A DNA stretch of 26,408 nucleotides, from positions 1 to 26,408 of the forward strand of contig JBDIVS010000029.1 of NCBI GenBank assembly GCA_039794245.1, written 5' to 3'. Of the stretch, positions 15,990 to 24,600 are shown piece by piece (within the stretch, counting starts at the first letter, position 1; each line of letters starts with the position of its first letter). The position numbers and the translations under genes were made by a program. The notes beneath the pieces are model-generated. The model made no database searches. It saw nothing but the letters and a program-made list of their open reading frames with translations, and had not been told where the DNA came from. Origin of the DNA: DAITQM01 sp039794245. GTDB lineage: Bacteria; Pseudomonadota; Gammaproteobacteria; Xanthomonadales; Wenzhouxiangellaceae.

Positions 15990-17891
15990 ATGCCGGACAT
16001 TATCGCGCTTTTCGCCGCCTTCGCCGCCGCCGGCTGGCTGGCGCTACTCATCCACCCGGCGCAACCCTGGCGGATTCGCGAGCGCCTTTTAGCAGCGCGC
16101 TCGCCGGGCGAGCCACTCGATCCTGCAACGCTCACCGTCCTGATCCCGGCACGCAATGAAGCGGCCCACATCGGCGCCACGATCGCCGCCCTGCGCACCG
16201 CCGGCCGCGGCGTGCGGATCATCGTCATCGACGACCAATCAAGCGACCAGACCGCCGAAATCGCCCGCCGCGCCGGCGTTGAAGTCATCGCCGGCCGGCC
16301 GCTACCGGCCGGTTGGACCGGAAAACTGTGGGCCCTGGAACAAGGCCGGCGGCACGTCACCACCCCGCTGATCCTGCAACTCGACGCCGACATCGAACTT
16401 TGCCCCGGCGTTCTCGAAGCCCTGATCGATCAACAGAAACAAGGCTGTTCCCTGGTTTCGGTGATGGCCCTGCTGCCAGTCACCAACGCGATCGAGCGCT
16501 GGCTACTGCCCCCTTTCGTCTGGTTCTTCAAACTGCTCTATCCCTTCGCGCTGGCCAACCGGCCCGGCCGGGTCGCTGCAGCGGCCGGCGGCTGCCTGCT
16601 GATCGAACAGGATCGGCTCGAACGCCTGGGCGGTTATTCTGCGCTGCGCGGCGCGGTGATCGACGATTGCACGCTGGCCCGGCTGATCAAACGGGACGGC
16701 GGCCGAATCTGGATCGGTCTGTCGCATGACGTCAAAAGCCGCCGCTCCGCCGCCACTCTCGCCGATGTCAAAAACCTGATCGCCCGCACGGCCTACACCC
16801 AATTACGGCACTCACCGCTACTGCTCGCCGCGGCAACATTCCTGATGCTCATGATGTTCGGCGCACCCGCGCTGGCCCTGGCAGGCGCGCCGGGCGCAGG
16901 CCGCTGGCTCGGCGCCGCGGCCTACAGCGCATTGTTCATCGCCTACCTGCCGTTGCTCCGCTTCTACAAGCTAAACTCGCTATGGGCCACGAGCCTGCCG
17001 TTCGCCGCCGCCTTCTACCTCGCCGCCACTTGGCTCTCCGCCCGCCGCCACTGGCGCGGCGCCGGCGCCGTGTGGAAAGGGCGGACTTATCCGGTGCCAC
17101 AGATTTCCAGCATCGTCCCTCTCTCGGCGCCGGACCAAGTGTTTATCATCGGCTCGCCCCGTTCCGGCACTTCGATATTGCATTGGTCCTTGCTCAAACA
17201 TCCGGCCTTCTGGGGCAGCGAAGAAAGCGACTTTCTCATCCCGCTGGTCAATGCGCTGCGCCACTCCTATGATTTCGGCACACGCTTCGGTGATCATGCC
17301 TGGCTGGTCAAGGAGCGGGTTGATTTCGATGAATTCTCCGCGGCCATCGGCAAAGGCATCGATACGCTGTTCGCCAGCCGGGCCGGCGGTCGGCGCTGGG
17401 TCGATCAAACCCCGGCCTATACGCTGATCGCCGAAGACCTTGCCAGAATGTTCCCGGCGGCGCGTTTTTTATATATCGTTCGTGACGGCCGCAAAGTCGT
17501 TGAGTCGATGCGCCGGATGTGGCAGTGGGATACTGAACAGGCGGCGCGCCAGTGGGTGAAGCATAACACTGCAGCACTGAACTTAGAAGCGGCGCACCCG
17601 CGGCGAGTCAAACGCATCTATTACGAAAAGCTGATCACCGACCCTTCAGACCAATTGAGCAAAATTTTTGCCTTTCTCGGCGTTGACGATTACCCGGCGG
17701 CGAAAAATCTGATCGTCAAAAAACAGCCGATTAATGCCACCCCTGGTTGCGAGGGTGAAAGCCGGTGGGAAAAGCTTAAAATACGGCCTGCCGAATGGCC
17801 GGCGGAAGAACGCGATATCTTCCAGCGTGAAGCCGGTGAGGTGATGCACCTTTTGGGTTATCGTACCGATATACTAGACCCAACAGACTGA
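15990..17891 (+). CDS. Fusion of HpnB-type hopene-associated glycosyltransferase and PAPS-dependent sulfotransferase
   Basis: This is a 633-residue two-enzyme fusion. Residues 1 to about 370 are a GT2 glycosyltransferase of the HpnB type: an N-terminal membrane segment (about 3-22), LTVLIPARNEAAHIGATI (near 48), VIDDQSSD (near 80), LDADIE (near 131), IDDCTLARLIKRDGGRIWIG (near 225) and C-terminal hydrophobic segments at about 280-350. Residues about 380-630 are a sulfotransferase with the PAPS 5'-loop FIIGSPRSGTS (near 385-395) and the 3'-phosphate motif LYIVRDGRKVVESM (near 492-505). The frame is continuous across the joint. The glycosyltransferase active site is predicted to be cytoplasmic, so the fused PAPS enzyme could act on the freshly glycosylated lipid (inference). 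ATG 15990 has no strong ribosome-binding site. The next gene starts 21 nt downstream. Confidence 0.88.
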   Translation: MPDIIALFAAFAAAGWLALLIHPAQPWRIRERLLAARSPGEPLDPATLTVLIPARNEAAHIGATIAALRTAGRGVRIIVIDDQSSDQTAEIARRAGVEVIAGRPLPAGWTGKLWALEQGRRHVTTPLILQLDADIELCPGVLEALIDQQKQGCSLVSVMALLPVTNAIERWLLPPFVWFFKLLYPFALANRPGRVAAAAGGCLLIEQDRLERLGGYSALRGAVIDDCTLARLIKRDGGRIWIGLSHDVKSRRSAATLADVKNLIARTAYTQLRHSPLLLAAATFLMLMMFGAPALALAGAPGAGRWLGAAAYSALFIAYLPLLRFYKLNSLWATSLPFAAAFYLAATWLSARRHWRGAGAVWKGRTYPVPQISSIVPLSAPDQVFIIGSPRSGTSILHWSLLKHPAFWGSEESDFLIPLVNALRHSYDFGTRFGDHAWLVKERVDFDEFSAAIGKGIDTLFASRAGGRRWVDQTPAYTLIAEDLARMFPAARFLYIVRDGRKVVESMRRMWQWDTEQAARQWVKHNTAALNLEAAHPRRVKRIYYEKLITDPSDQLSKIFAFLGVDDYPAAKNLIVKKQPINATPGCEGESRWEKLKIRPAEWPAEERDIFQREAGEVMHLLGYRTDILDPTD

Positions 17892-17912
17892 CTCTTTCGC
17901 GCAGGCACCGCT

Positions 17913-18719
17913 GTGTTCAATGACCTTGCGACAGACGGCCCAGAGCCGGTCCGCCGCTGCGATCTACTGATTCTGGGGGCCGGGCCGGCCGGGATTACAC
18001 TGGCTGTGGAAACGAGCCGAATGATGCCCGGCATGGATATCGTGCTGGCCGAAGCGGGCAGTTTGGCCCGTCCCGGCCCGGATGAGCTGCGCCTTTACGA
18101 TGGCGAATCGACTGGCGACAGTGTCTATCACATCAGCGGCACATCGAGCCATTGGGGCGGCTGGTACAAGCAACTGGACGATATCGACCTCGATCATCGC
18201 CCGGAAGCCGGATCATTGGGCTGGCCGCTGGATGCGGGTGAACTTAAGCCGCATTATCGCCCGGCAGCCGAATGGCTGGAATTGGGCAGTTCCGATTTCA
18301 ACATCGCCGGTCTGGATCCGGATACCGCCAGCCATCTGCTTGATTTCAACGACAGCAAGTGGTTTACCAACCGCCTGTTTCGGATCAGTCCGCCCACCCG
18401 CTTCGGAGAATGCTACCGCCAGGAGATCGAGACCGGCGAGCGGATCGAGTGCATTCTGAACGCCGCTGCCGTTTCTTACACGTACGCGGCCGGCGCTTGC
18501 ACTAAGTCACCCTCACCGGCCTGCACAGCCGGCAACAGCGCGTGCGAGCCGACCGGGTCGTGATCGCGATGAGCGGAATCGAGAGTACACGGCACCTCCT
18601 GCTGCAATCTGCTGGTACATCGTGGCGCGGTCTGAACAACGGCCACCTCGGACGCGGCTTTGCCGATCACTTCGGCCGGCAGAGACAACAACCCGCTCTT
18701 GGGGCCGAAGCAGACAACC
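17913..18719 (+). pseudogene. Broken GMC-type FAD-dependent oxidoreductase
   Basis: The first 190 or so codons from GTG 17913 look sound: the FAD-binding Rossmann motif LLILGAGPAGITLAVE (GAGPAG at 22-27), GTSSHWGGWYK and GWPLDAGELKPHY are typical of the GMC/BetA-like family (COG2303 type). Near 18490-18508 the coding signal jumps to another frame, which continues VTLTGLHSRQQ, RADRVVIAMSGIESTRHLLLQ and GHLGRGFADHFGR, all expected in the same family. The first frame ends at 18563 in unrelated residues. The C-terminal catalytic region, normally about 200 residues more with a His motif, is missing; an unrelated ORF follows. A frameshift plus 3' loss makes this a probable pseudogene. A single-base sequencing error would explain the shift but not the missing end. 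Confidence 0.7.
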
Positions 18720-18728
18720 TAGGGCGTT

Positions 18729-19301
18729 TTGCCCAACCGCTTCGGCCAGGGTTTTGCGGCACTGTGGTTCGATATCCAGGGCATACCACCGTGGGTGCAA
18801 GTGGCAATTGACGGTCACCGGTTGAGTACCATGTACCTCGAGCAACGAGTGCTGGTTGCCTCATTTCGCGGTCAGCCGGCGTTTCAGCAGCAATTGTTCG
18901 ATACACCCGGCGAGCACCTAATTACGCTGCACGACGATGTGAGCGGACGCCGGCAGGAAGTTGCCCACTTCACGGTACTTGATAATTCAGGTACAAATGA
19001 GGACGATCGACTTTGCCAGGCCAGCAACTGGGGGCCGGAGGAGACCGGCACGAGCCATATCGCCAACCGGCAGGCCGGCGGCGACATGGGGGTTCGGATC
19101 GACATCGAATGTGCGCTATTGGATACTGTGGCCATCGTCGGCACACGGCGTATCGGCACGCATCGACACCGGCCCGACGTACTCACTTTCGGCATCCCTG
19201 CCGATCTGCTGCAACAACCCGGTCCCATCCCGATATACCTGCAATCTGATCAGGCCGGCAACCGGCAACTACTGGGCGAGTTGCTGGTGGTAGCCGATTG
19301 A
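18729..19301 (+). CDS. Unrecognised protein of two similar beta-rich-looking units
   Basis: I do not recognise this 190-residue ORF with confidence. It contains two similar units. Unit 1 (about 1-85) runs from NRFGQGFAALWFDI to FDTPGEHLITLHDD and HFTVL. Unit 2 (about 95-188) runs from NWGPEETGTSHIANR to LLQQPGPIPIYLQSD and GELLVV. The spacing of hydrophobic residues and the PG turn before the last strands suggest small Ig-like or beta-sandwich domains. There is no signal peptide. The start is uncertain: an in-frame TAG sits at 18720-18722, TTG 18729 is the first candidate, and similarity between the units suggests that N-terminal residues are missing. The ORF may therefore be the tail of a broken gene. 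Confidence 0.45.
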   Translation: MPNRFGQGFAALWFDIQGIPPWVQVAIDGHRLSTMYLEQRVLVASFRGQPAFQQQLFDTPGEHLITLHDDVSGRRQEVAHFTVLDNSGTNEDDRLCQASNWGPEETGTSHIANRQAGGDMGVRIDIECALLDTVAIVGTRRIGTHRHRPDVLTFGIPADLLQQPGPIPIYLQSDQAGNRQLLGELLVVAD

Positions 19302-19317
19302 ATGACCCGTTGACACC

Positions 19318-20241
19318 ATGGCCCTTTTGATTGTCGCTCCGAACCGGGATACTGCTGCGGTGGAACGCCATATCTGGCGCCTCGCGCCGCGTCTCGAGGT
19401 GCGCATCTGGCCGAATCTCGGCAAAACAAGCGAGATCGACTTTGCCGTATTGTGGAAGCACCCGCCAGGACTGTTGCGCGAGCTACCGGCGCTGAAGGCC
19501 GTCAGTTCCTACGGCGCCGGAGTTGAAGCGATTCTCGCCGATCCCGATCTGCCGCCCGCGCTGCCGGTCGGCCGCATTTCCGGGCCGCGGCTCGCCGCCG
19601 ATATGGCTGAATACCTGGCCGCGGTCGTCATCGCCCAGCACCGCGGCTTGTGGAGATTTTATGAGGACCGCAAGGCCGGCCGCTGGGCGCCGTGGGCACC
19701 GGAAGCCATGCCGGTCATCGGACTTTTGGGTATCGGCCGGATGGGTCGAGCCGCGGCGCGGGTGTTCCAGGTGCTGGGCTACCCGCTCCACGCCTGGAGC
19801 CTTTCCGGCCGTAGCCGGCGGGGCATCACGATACACAGCGGCAATGAAGGCCTTTCGGCGATCGCCCGCGCCGCCGATTTCCTGATTTGCCTGCTGCCGC
19901 TGACGAGTGACACTGCCGGTATTCTGAACGCCGGTCTGTTCGCACAGATGAAACGCGGTGCTTATTTGATTAACGTCGGTCGCGGCGGTCACCTGGTCGA
20001 AAAAGACCTGATCCCGGCACTCGACTCGGGCCAACTCGGCGGCGCCGGCCTCGATGTCTTTGCCGAAGAGCCACTGCCCGCCGGTCACCCGTTCTGGACA
20101 CACCCCAAAATCTACCTCACCCCACACTGCGCCAGTTATACGCTGCCCGAAGAAGCGGCGCGGCTGATCCTCAAAAGCTACCGCCGCGTGCGCCGCGGCC
20201 TGCCACCGCTCGACGCCGTGGATCGCCGAAAAGGCTATTGA
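19318..20241 (+). CDS. ghrA: D-2-hydroxyacid dehydrogenase, glyoxylate/hydroxypyruvate reductase A-like
   Basis: A cytosolic NAD(P)H-dependent reductase of 307 residues, close to the length of GhrA. The N-terminal half of the substrate domain contains VLWKHPPGLLRELPALKAVSSYGAGVE. The nucleotide-binding motif is VIGLLGIGRMGRAAA (about 137-151), the catalytic Arg is in NVGRGGHLVEKD (near 220), the Glu in GLDVFAEEPLP (near 250) and the His in YLTPHCASYT (near 270). The expected substrates are glyoxylate and hydroxypyruvate, though the family is broad. ATG 19318 lies 16 nt after the preceding stop. No role in the isoprenoid cluster is evident. Beyond the stop there is no clear terminator. Confidence 0.87.
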   Translation: MALLIVAPNRDTAAVERHIWRLAPRLEVRIWPNLGKTSEIDFAVLWKHPPGLLRELPALKAVSSYGAGVEAILADPDLPPALPVGRISGPRLAADMAEYLAAVVIAQHRGLWRFYEDRKAGRWAPWAPEAMPVIGLLGIGRMGRAAARVFQVLGYPLHAWSLSGRSRRGITIHSGNEGLSAIARAADFLICLLPLTSDTAGILNAGLFAQMKRGAYLINVGRGGHLVEKDLIPALDSGQLGGAGLDVFAEEPLPAGHPFWTHPKIYLTPHCASYTLPEEAARLILKSYRRVRRGLPPLDAVDRRKGY

Positions 20242-20276
20242 CGATTTTTTTGCTTGATCCCCGGCAGAGTATGATA

Positions 20277-20633
20277 AACCCAGTTGTTGCATAAACCCAA
20301 CTGTTGCATAAATTCCCGGAATTCTCAGTCAAGCGGGCGAGTGCAGCTTGTCCGATTTGCCGCGGAAGCGTAGTTATTACTACGGTTCAAGGCAAAGCTG
20401 CCGCCCGCTTGGGCGAGAAACCGGGCGCCTCACCGTTTGTGAATTCGAGGTTTTGACTAATATATACATAACTTACTGATTTAATTAAGAAATATAGAAA
20501 TTCGAGCAAAATTTATGCAACTGTTGGGTTCACTAAAGGTGAAATCCAGAAACCGGCTGAAATCAGGTCTCAAAGCCAGTAACTACGGGCATTTCAGGAT
20601 ATTTCAGACGGAAAATTATGCAACTGGTGGGTT
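20277..20633. repeat. Dispersed element, copy C, with nested terminal inverted repeats
   Basis: An inner unit is bounded by 21-nt inverted repeats at 20294-20314 and 20510-20530 that differ at one position; their shared core is TTGCATAAA / TTTATGCAA. An outer, more diverged pair lies at 20277-20295 and 20613-20633, so the element looks nested or doubled. Inside are a hairpin GTAG-TTATTA-CTAC (near 20371) flanked by CGGGCG arms and an AT-rich right half. 20400-20530 aligns gap-free with 2446-2576 of copy A, and the left arm matches the right end of copy B in reverse. It has no ORF of note, so it looks like a miniature non-autonomous element. Confidence 0.8.
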
Positions 20634-20774
20634 ATTATTGAGCAGTCAAGCTCCCTGGCACGTATCGGTGCTATTCATACCGACCTGCCCGCTTCACTCC
20701 CCAGACAAGATTCGGCCGGGACGATCAGGCGAGAAATCCAACCCGCATGGCGGGCGATGGGCCGCACCTGGCGC

Positions 20775-20802
20775 TTGACATCTTGGCGAATACCCATATA
20801 AC
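20775..20802 (+). promoter_or_regulatory. Sigma70-type promoter of the toxin-antitoxin operon
   Basis: A consensus -35 TTGACA (20775-20780) and a near-consensus -10 TATAAC (20797-20802) are separated by 16 bp. They lie 34 nt upstream of the antitoxin ATG. This is the best promoter match I can see in the window. Confidence 0.75.
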
Positions 20803-20818
20803 ATGCCTATAGGCATGT
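20801..20818. promoter_or_regulatory. 18-bp perfect palindrome, probable antitoxin operator
   Basis: ACATGCCTATAGGCATGT is its own reverse complement. It overlaps the end of the -10 box and the expected transcription start, the place where Phd/YefM-type antitoxins bind to repress their own operon. Operator function is inferred from position and symmetry. Confidence 0.7.
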
Positions 20819-20836
20819 GACTACGGGCGTAATCAG

Positions 20837-21070
20837 ATGCAACGTCAGGTTTCAAAATCCGAATTCAAAACCCGAGCGTTGGAGTTGCTGCGCGACGTGG
20901 AAAATACCGGTGAATCGTTGATTGTCACCGACCGGGGCAAGCCGACAATTGAGGTTCGCGCTTGTATCCAAGTCAAGTCTTCCCCCCTGGCTCGCCTGCG
21001 GGGCACTGTTCGCCGTTATGAAAACCCAACTGCCCCGGTAGGCGTCAATGAGTGGGAAACTCTGCGGTGA
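20837..21070 (+). CDS. Phd/YefM-family antitoxin
   Basis: A 77-residue antitoxin. The N-terminal half, QVSKSEFKTRALELLRDVENTGESLIVTDRGKPTIEV, is the typical Phd/YefM DNA-binding fold, in which a short strand and helix are followed by the GKP turn. The C-terminal part (about 48-77) would be the flexible toxin-binding segment. It should bind the palindrome just upstream and neutralise the PIN-domain toxin encoded next. The stop TGA 21068-21070 lies in the first copy of a 17-bp tandem duplication that includes the toxin start. Shortness is usual for the family. Confidence 0.88.
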   Translation: MQRQVSKSEFKTRALELLRDVENTGESLIVTDRGKPTIEVRACIQVKSSPLARLRGTVRRYENPTAPVGVNEWETLR

Positions 21071-21095
21071 TCGTACTTCTGCGGTGATCGTACTT
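21062..21095. repeat. 17-bp tandem duplication at the antitoxin-toxin junction
   Basis: CTGCGGTGATCGTACTT occurs twice in a row (21062-21078 and 21079-21095). The first copy carries the antitoxin stop codon and a dead GTG. The second carries the GTG that fits the toxin start. Confidence 0.95.
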
Positions 21096-21482
21096 GATAC
21101 TCACGCGTTGATCTGGTGGGTCAATGGCGATGGCGTACTCAGTGCCGAAACGGTTACCAAAATCGAATCCGCGCTCAGCCGTGGCATGCTGTACGCTTCG
21201 GCTATCAGTGCCTGGGAAATTACACTCCTGGTTGAAAAAGAACGGCTGGCATTAACGCTCGCAACTGACGAATGGCTGTCTTGTGCCGCGGAAATCGATG
21301 GCTTCTCATTTTACCCGGTGAATTGGCGAATCGCTGCATCGGCTAACCGGCTTCCGGGAAAGTTTCATCGTGATCCAGCGGATCGGATTATCGTCGCTAC
21401 AACCATGCACCTTGGAGCGTCACTGATCACCTTTGATGAAAGAATTACTCGTTACCCACACGTAAATAGCATCCCAGTGTAG
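21084..21482 (+). CDS. vapC: VapC-like PIN-domain toxin
   Basis: Predicted metal-dependent ribonuclease toxin of 132 residues, the usual PIN length. The acidic active-site set is visible: Asp5 in IVLDTHALIWW, Glu45 in SAISAWEITLL, Asp100 in RDPADRIIVA and Asp118 in ITFDERI. GTG 21084 is chosen because it gives the canonical PIN N-terminus. An in-frame ATG at 21048, inside the antitoxin gene, would add 12 atypical residues. Before the 17-bp duplication the GTG would have overlapped the antitoxin stop as GTGA. It pairs with the Phd-type antitoxin upstream; Phd-PIN pairing is a common hybrid arrangement. Confidence 0.88.
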   Translation: MIVLDTHALIWWVNGDGVLSAETVTKIESALSRGMLYASAISAWEITLLVEKERLALTLATDEWLSCAAEIDGFSFYPVNWRIAASANRLPGKFHRDPADRIIVATTMHLGASLITFDERITRYPHVNSIPV

Positions 21483-21608
21483 CCCGAAGCCACTCTCGAA
21501 CGGGACGATCCGGCACGAATTCCTGTTTTCTGCCGGGTGCTGCGCCTCTGGCACTGGCGCCGCGTGTCAGGTTATCATCGCCGGACTGACTTCGTTGAAG
21601 ATACCCTG

Positions 21609-24600
21609 ATGAACGACAAAAACCCACCCAGCGCGTTCCGGCCAGGTGTTATAGCCTTCGTCCTGCTATTTTTAATGTTGCTGCCCGGGCTTTCGGCCGC
21701 GGCGCTCGATCCGGCGCTGCTCGCCGGGCTGAAGGCTCGTGCCATCGGCCCGGCCGGGATGAGTGGCCGTGTTGCGGCGGTGGCCGCGGTGCCTTCGGAT
21801 CCGAACGTGATCTATGTCGGCGCGGCGACCGGCGGCGTCTGGAAATCGTCCGACGGCGGCCTGGCTTTTACCCCTGTTTTCGACCGCGAGGGCTTTCACT
21901 CGATCGGCGCTCTGGCGATCCACCCGCAAAATCCGTCCCTGGTCTGGGTCGGCACCGGCGAGGGCAACACGCGCAACAGCGCCGGCCACGGCGGCGGTAT
22001 CTTTCGTTCGCTCGACGCCGGCCGCACCTGGCAACGGATGGGGCTGGAAGGCACCGAACGTATTCATCGCATCGTGCTGCATCCGACCGACCCGAATCTC
22101 GTTTATGTCACAGCGCTAGGTTCGATGTGGAAGGACAACCCCGAGCGCGGCGTCTATCGCTCGCGCGACGGCGGCCGCTCGTGGGAAAAGGTCTTGTATG
22201 TCGATGAAAATACCGGGGCCAGCGATCTGGTGATGGACCCGGAAAACCCGAACAAGCTCTTTGCCAGCACCTGGCAGTTCCGTCGCTGGCCGTGGTTTTT
22301 CAAATCGGGCGGTCCCGGTTCCGGCCTGTGGCGCAGCACCGACGGCGGCGAGACGTGGACGCGACTGACCGCCGCCGACGGCCTGCCGAAAGGCGAGTTG
22401 GGCCGCATCGGCCTGGCGATCGCGCCGAGCGATCCGGCGCGGGTCTATGCACTGGTCGAAGCTGAGCAGAGCGCGATGCTGGCCTCGACAGACGGCGGTT
22501 ATACCTTCACCGCGGTCAATACCGACGCCAATATCAGCGAACGGCCGTTTTATTACTCGGATATCTATGTCGATCCTAAATGGCCGGACAGGGTTTATCG
22601 GCTGGCCTCGGTTGCCCAGGTATCCGACGACGGCGGCAGGACATTCCAACCCTGGGTTACCTGGGATAAAATCCATCCCGATCACCACGCCCTGTGGATC
22701 GATCCCAGCGACGGCCGGCATCTTTTGATCAGCAACGACGGCGGCGTCGGCGAATCGCGCGACCGCGGCGCCACCTGGCGCCATATGCGCACGCTGCCGG
22801 TGGCGCAGTTTTATCACGTGCGGACCGACAACGACCTGCCGTATCACGTCTATGGCGGCTTGCAGGACAACGGCTCGTGGCGCGGGCCGTCCGAAGTCTG
22901 GGAGAACGGCGGCGTTCGCAACGCCCACTGGCAGGAGGTTGCGTTCGGCGACGGCTTCGATACCAGCCCCGATCCCGAAGACAGCCTGACCGGTTATGCA
23001 ATGTCGCAAGGCGGAAACCTGGTGCGTTGGAACATGCACACCGGCGAACAGTTCGCCATCCGGCCGCCGGAAGTCGATCCGGATGAAGAGCTCAGGTTCA
23101 ACTGGAACGCAGGGTTCGCCCAGGACCCATTCGATCCGGCGACGATTTATTACGGCAGCCAGTTCGTCCACCGTTCGACCGACCGCGGTGCAACGTGGGA
23201 GACGATCAGCCCTGATCTGACCAGCGATAATCCCGACTGGCAGAAACAAAAAGACAGCGGCGGTCTGACTCCGGACGTGTCCGCCGCCGAGAACTACACA
23301 ACCATCATCGCCATCGCCCCCAGCCCGCACGAGCGCGGCGTATTGTGGGTCGGCACCGACGACGGCCGGGTGCACCTGACGCGCGACGGCGGCGCCCGCT
23401 GGACACGGCTCGATCAAAAGGCACGCGGCGTTCCAGAAGGAAGTTGGGTGCCGCATATCACGGTCTCGCCGCACGAGGCCGGCACCGCGTTTGTCGTCTT
23501 CGACGACCACCGGCGCGGCAATTACGCGACTTACGCTTTCCGGGTCGGAGACTATGGCGCCCGCTGGACCTCGCTGGTTCGCAACAACATCCAAGGCCAC
23601 GCCCTGATCGTGCAGCAGGACATCGTCGATCCCGAACTTTTGTTTCTCGGCACCGAACTTGGCCTGTATTACAGCACCGACGGCGGCGGCTCGTGGGCCA
23701 GGTTCACGCCCGGCGTGCCGACCGCCTCGGTGATGGACCTGGCGATCCAGCCGCGTGAGCACGACCTGGTGCTCGGCACGCACGGTCGTGGTATTTTAAT
23801 TATCGACGACATCTCGCCGCTGCGCAAGATCGCCGCGCTCGACCCGGCAACACCGCTCGAATTGTTCGCTCCGCCGCCGGCTCAGCAATATTCGGTCAAA
23901 CAAACGCTCGGCGCACGCTTCCCGGGGGCGACCGAATTCCGCGGCGAAAACGCGCCTTACGGGGCACTGATCACATTCTATCTCGGCGCCGCCGATCTGC
24001 CGCACCCGGATCCGGAAATCGAAAAAGAGAGCCAGGCGAAACAACCTACGGCAAACAAGGAAACCGCCGGTAAAAATGGCAAAGAAAACGCGAAAACAAC
24101 CGACAAAAACAAAGTCATACTCGAAATCCGCAACAAAGCCGGCAACCTCGTGCGCAAACTCGAAGCCGATGCCAAGCAGGGCATCAATCGCACCAGTTGG
24201 GATCTGAGCCGCGAACCTTTGATCTCGCCCGTACCGCCGCCGGCCTTTTTCGGTATCAGCGGCGGTCCCGAAGTGCCGCCCGGCGAGTATCGTCTGACCG
24301 TGCGCTTCCGCGACCAGCAAAAGCAGGCGCCGATCGCCGTCAACCCCGATCCCCGCATTCCGGAGTTCGACACCGCGGCCCAGCAGGCGCGCGAAACGGC
24401 CATCGGACGAATCGCCGCCGCCCAGGCCGATCTGACCGCCGCCATTCGTCGCCTCGGCGATTTCAAGACCGCACTCGATGCCCTCAAGGCCCGTGCCGGC
24501 CTCGATATCGAAAGGCGCAAGGAACGCGATCCATTGCTCGAGATCGGCGACGACGATCCGCACCAGGCGCTGAGCAAACGTATCGACGAGGCGCTCAAGG

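Larger units (their letters stand above)
20242..20836. other. Intergenic region with element copy C and the TA promoter
   Basis: No gene is supported. Up to about 20633 the sequence is element copy C and its nested ends. From 20634 to about 20770 I see nothing recognisable. The final part holds the promoter and palindrome of the toxin-antitoxin pair. Confidence 0.6.

Noticed and set aside
22116..23783. Long minus-strand frame (555 codons) inside the Asp-box protein gene
   Set aside because: Antisense shadow; the plus strand carries regularly spaced Asp-box repeats.
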